Origin: Clostridium beijerinckii
GTDB taxonomy: Bacteria; Bacillota; Clostridia; Clostridiales; Clostridiaceae
DNA: 64,000 nucleotides
NCBI RefSeq assembly: GCF_018223745.1
Contig: NZ_CP073653.1
Location: 3,434,001 to 3,498,000, forward strand
Direction: 5' to 3'
Both the position numbers and the translations under genes were made by a program. The first letter of the stretch is position 1, and each line of letters begins with the position of its first letter. Below, piece by piece: positions 63,601-64,000 of the stretch. The notes beneath the pieces were generated by a model. The model saw nothing but the letters and a program-made list of their open reading frames with translations. It ran no database searches and was not told where the DNA came from.

Positions 63601-63693
63601 TGTTAAATCAACAAATTCTTCGCTTACTTTAATTACTATCTTATTTGAAATAGTAATAGATGCTTCTTGATTTCTTTTACTATTAAGTGGCAT
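60619..63693 (-). CDS. Multi-PAS hybrid histidine kinase with degenerate receiver
   Basis: Encodes 1024 aa from an ATG at 63693 with GGAGGAAG upstream. About five PAS-type domains occupy residues 1-620 (repeated YDEDGDIVKALLCTRNVTEQ, YDTSGNLIMALACYHDIT endings). HisKA (MSHEIRTPMNGIFG) and HATPase_c (SNAVKFTEKG, DTGIGI, GTGLGLSIS) follow. The C-terminal receiver keeps the phosphoacceptor aspartate (LILLDMKL) and lysine (SKPF), but the acidic pair reads IETN instead of VEDN and the MPxxxG turn is lost. The receiver may not be phosphorylated normally. There is no membrane segment. Confidence 0.92.
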   Translation of the reverse strand: MPLNSKRNQEASITISNKIVIKVSEEFVDLTGYYKEELLGKSYKELSKILKSDFCDEFGSVSDEIDIYIFTKSLEPREVIISKKIDHEKMNILYFFYEKENSRIENKFLYAEQLCLDNRYGIGIYSAPDLTLLKANEKYIYYMDEPFNRKENCIGKSIEEIAKDFKEDKIREKWISVIKTGKTGYVKDFMSDRHGTGATYFDSAIVPIYEDGKVKYYIENRIDVTDRIRNKMVIKAQAAEIERRDKKIEAIMDLADEQISIFDKSGRLIKISKVILELFQANKISNINDIKDEIIIFDVNKNKIEFEESKFSYIEKGKEINNYRVIIGTRNLEKHVVISGKPIFDRKGNFERYVLIIDDITEKVQAKIIEEQKNKLEAIIRNMSEGLFTIDKEGNINILNSSAKDFFYNIDLANKISENFLKVKFYDSNDNIIKPENLPSYRVLKGEKINEYRMTLKRKGLEYHFNVSGSPLYDEDGDIVKALLCTRNVTEQVNSNTIIKMQKKQLEAVIENISDAIYIADKEGKIILMNAEGRGLLSDYYAVKNADDFNITKQAFDTSGNEIHVENLSLKCALRGEKIKNRTIIIKRSDKELTIRVNSTPIYDTSGNLIMALACYHDITDLAEKEKIIVEKYRQLEVLKEEAEIANKIKSLFLDNMSHEIRTPMNGIFGTIQLLEKTPMSEEQSKYITLLKNSGNKLLTIINNILDISKIEAGIHKLNDGKFALKKITDDIYTNLLESGNSKGLEIRYYFDPNAEFIAIGDELKLKQILDNLISNAVKFTEKGYISFRVTKVSSDNDYVKIKFTIADTGIGIDERFKSKIFGIFSQGDISVNKKYTGTGLGLSISKQLAMMMNGNISFESTLGEGSTFTFTCSFKKSDYYEKNIEVMNDNKISEDDNINNLWMNKVILCIETNSIDKEVMESIVERKGCKYIHAHNISEALKILNCNYVDLILLDMKLNKLEDFEKIKEMRISRVKGKNIPIIGMSSYTIMENREILMNLGIDHCISKPFNVEEIYNIFEIYL

Positions 63694-63862
63694 TGATTCT
63701 TCCTCCGTAAATATAAACTCTTATAACATGTATGGAATTTCCATAATGCATATAAAATATAAATTCTTCAAATAGAATACATTTAATTTATTATATCATC
63801 TATACTATTATTAATAAAATAATAAACAGAAGTCTTTGATATATTAATAACTTTAAAATCAC

Positions 63863-63911
63863 AAAAAAGCCAGTAGAACAATTAATTATATAAATAGTTC
63901 TACTAGCTTTT
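63863..63911 (-). terminator. Terminator of the gene entering from the right edge
   Basis: AGCTAGTAGAAC and its near-complement form the stem and are followed by TTTTTT on the minus strand. No minus-strand gene other than the one at the right edge can use it. Confidence 0.75.
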
Positions 63912-63966
63912 CGTAATCTTATTAAATTTCTAAAGAGTTATTTTCACGACCTTAGTCTTATAGTTA

Positions 63967-64000
63967 TTACTTAAGACCTTGTTCGTAATCTTGAATCATA
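63967..64000 (-). CDS. C-terminal end of a gene running off the right edge
   Basis: The minus strand reads MIQDYEQGLK then TAA (63967-63969), with the frame open to the window end. A terminator 56 bp downstream supports a real gene end. Too short to identify. Confidence 0.4.
   Translation of the reverse strand, partial: MIQDYEQGLK

Overview
This 64 kb window is AT-rich DNA from an obligately anaerobic, spore-forming Clostridium (sensu stricto type). The pointers are the base composition, dense short intergenic gaps with strong GGAGG ribosome binding sites, intrinsic terminators after most genes, a Spo0E-like gene, flavodiiron proteins, a CooS-type CO dehydrogenase and clostridial c-di-GMP signalling. 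The species cannot be fixed from sequence alone. No insertion sequence, prophage, CRISPR array or rRNA operon is visible. The only tRNA-like gene is atypical.

Region by region. (1) 1-11.1 kb is a redox and nitrogen/sulfur-stress block: a truncated Crp/Fnr regulator with an N-terminal cysteine cluster, two flavodiiron proteins, CooS, a chagasin-like inhibitor, a soluble chemoreceptor, a flavin-reductase-like protein followed by a frameshifted siroheme nitrite/sulfite reductase, and a SagB-like nitroreductase. FNR-type palindromes precede the first flavodiiron gene and the flavin reductase/sulfite reductase pair. (2) 11.3-25 kb holds metal, drug and ion transport: a Fur-box HMA protein, PadR with an MFS pump, KtrB-KtrA, NhaA, a P2-type ATPase, a B12/radical SAM protein, an Xre-DUF2975 pair, and a LytTR regulator with a LiaF-like membrane protein. 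(3) 25.5-33.2 kb carries a cell-wall-binding secreted protein, FtsH and a YugP-type zinc peptidase behind a probable yybP-ykoY metal riboswitch, class I aldolase, a small secreted protein, a lipoprotein, and a Spo0E-like gene 13 nt upstream of a tRNA-Ser-like gene. (4) 33.3-39.7 kb has a chemoreceptor under a c-di-GMP-II riboswitch, an ABC-F ATPase split by a nonsense codon, a CD3324-type regulator with an elaborate leader, an HD-GYP protein and a BFD-like [2Fe-2S] protein. (5) 39.7-49 kb contains a MarR/pirin/nitroreductase regulon, a Rieske-FAD oxidoreductase, a DUF2935 protein, CsoR with a P1B metal ATPase, an acetyltransferase, a paralogue of the small secreted protein and a rubrerythrin-like protein. 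(6) 49.5-64 kb has two tandem orphan galactose-binding-protein homologues, then an all-minus signalling island: three PAS hybrid histidine kinases, a GGDEF-EAL protein, a GGDEF protein and a TetR regulator.

How it fits together. Two themes recur. One is oxygen, NO, sulfite and metal stress, controlled by Crp/Fnr, Fur-like, CsoR and MarR sites that can be read directly in the promoters. The other is c-di-GMP: made and degraded by the 54-57 kb enzymes and possibly the HD-GYP protein, and sensed by the riboswitch in front of the 33.4 kb chemoreceptor. Three reading frames carry single-position lesions: a frameshift in a 7-A run, a TAA in the ABC-F linker, and a TGA in a cysteine-rich mini-ORF. 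These may be real, programmed or sequencing errors. The most unusual items are the tRNA-Ser-like gene with an ACU anticodon, the alternative-pairing leader near 37.8 kb, the TGA-containing mini-ORF, and the small secreted protein family.
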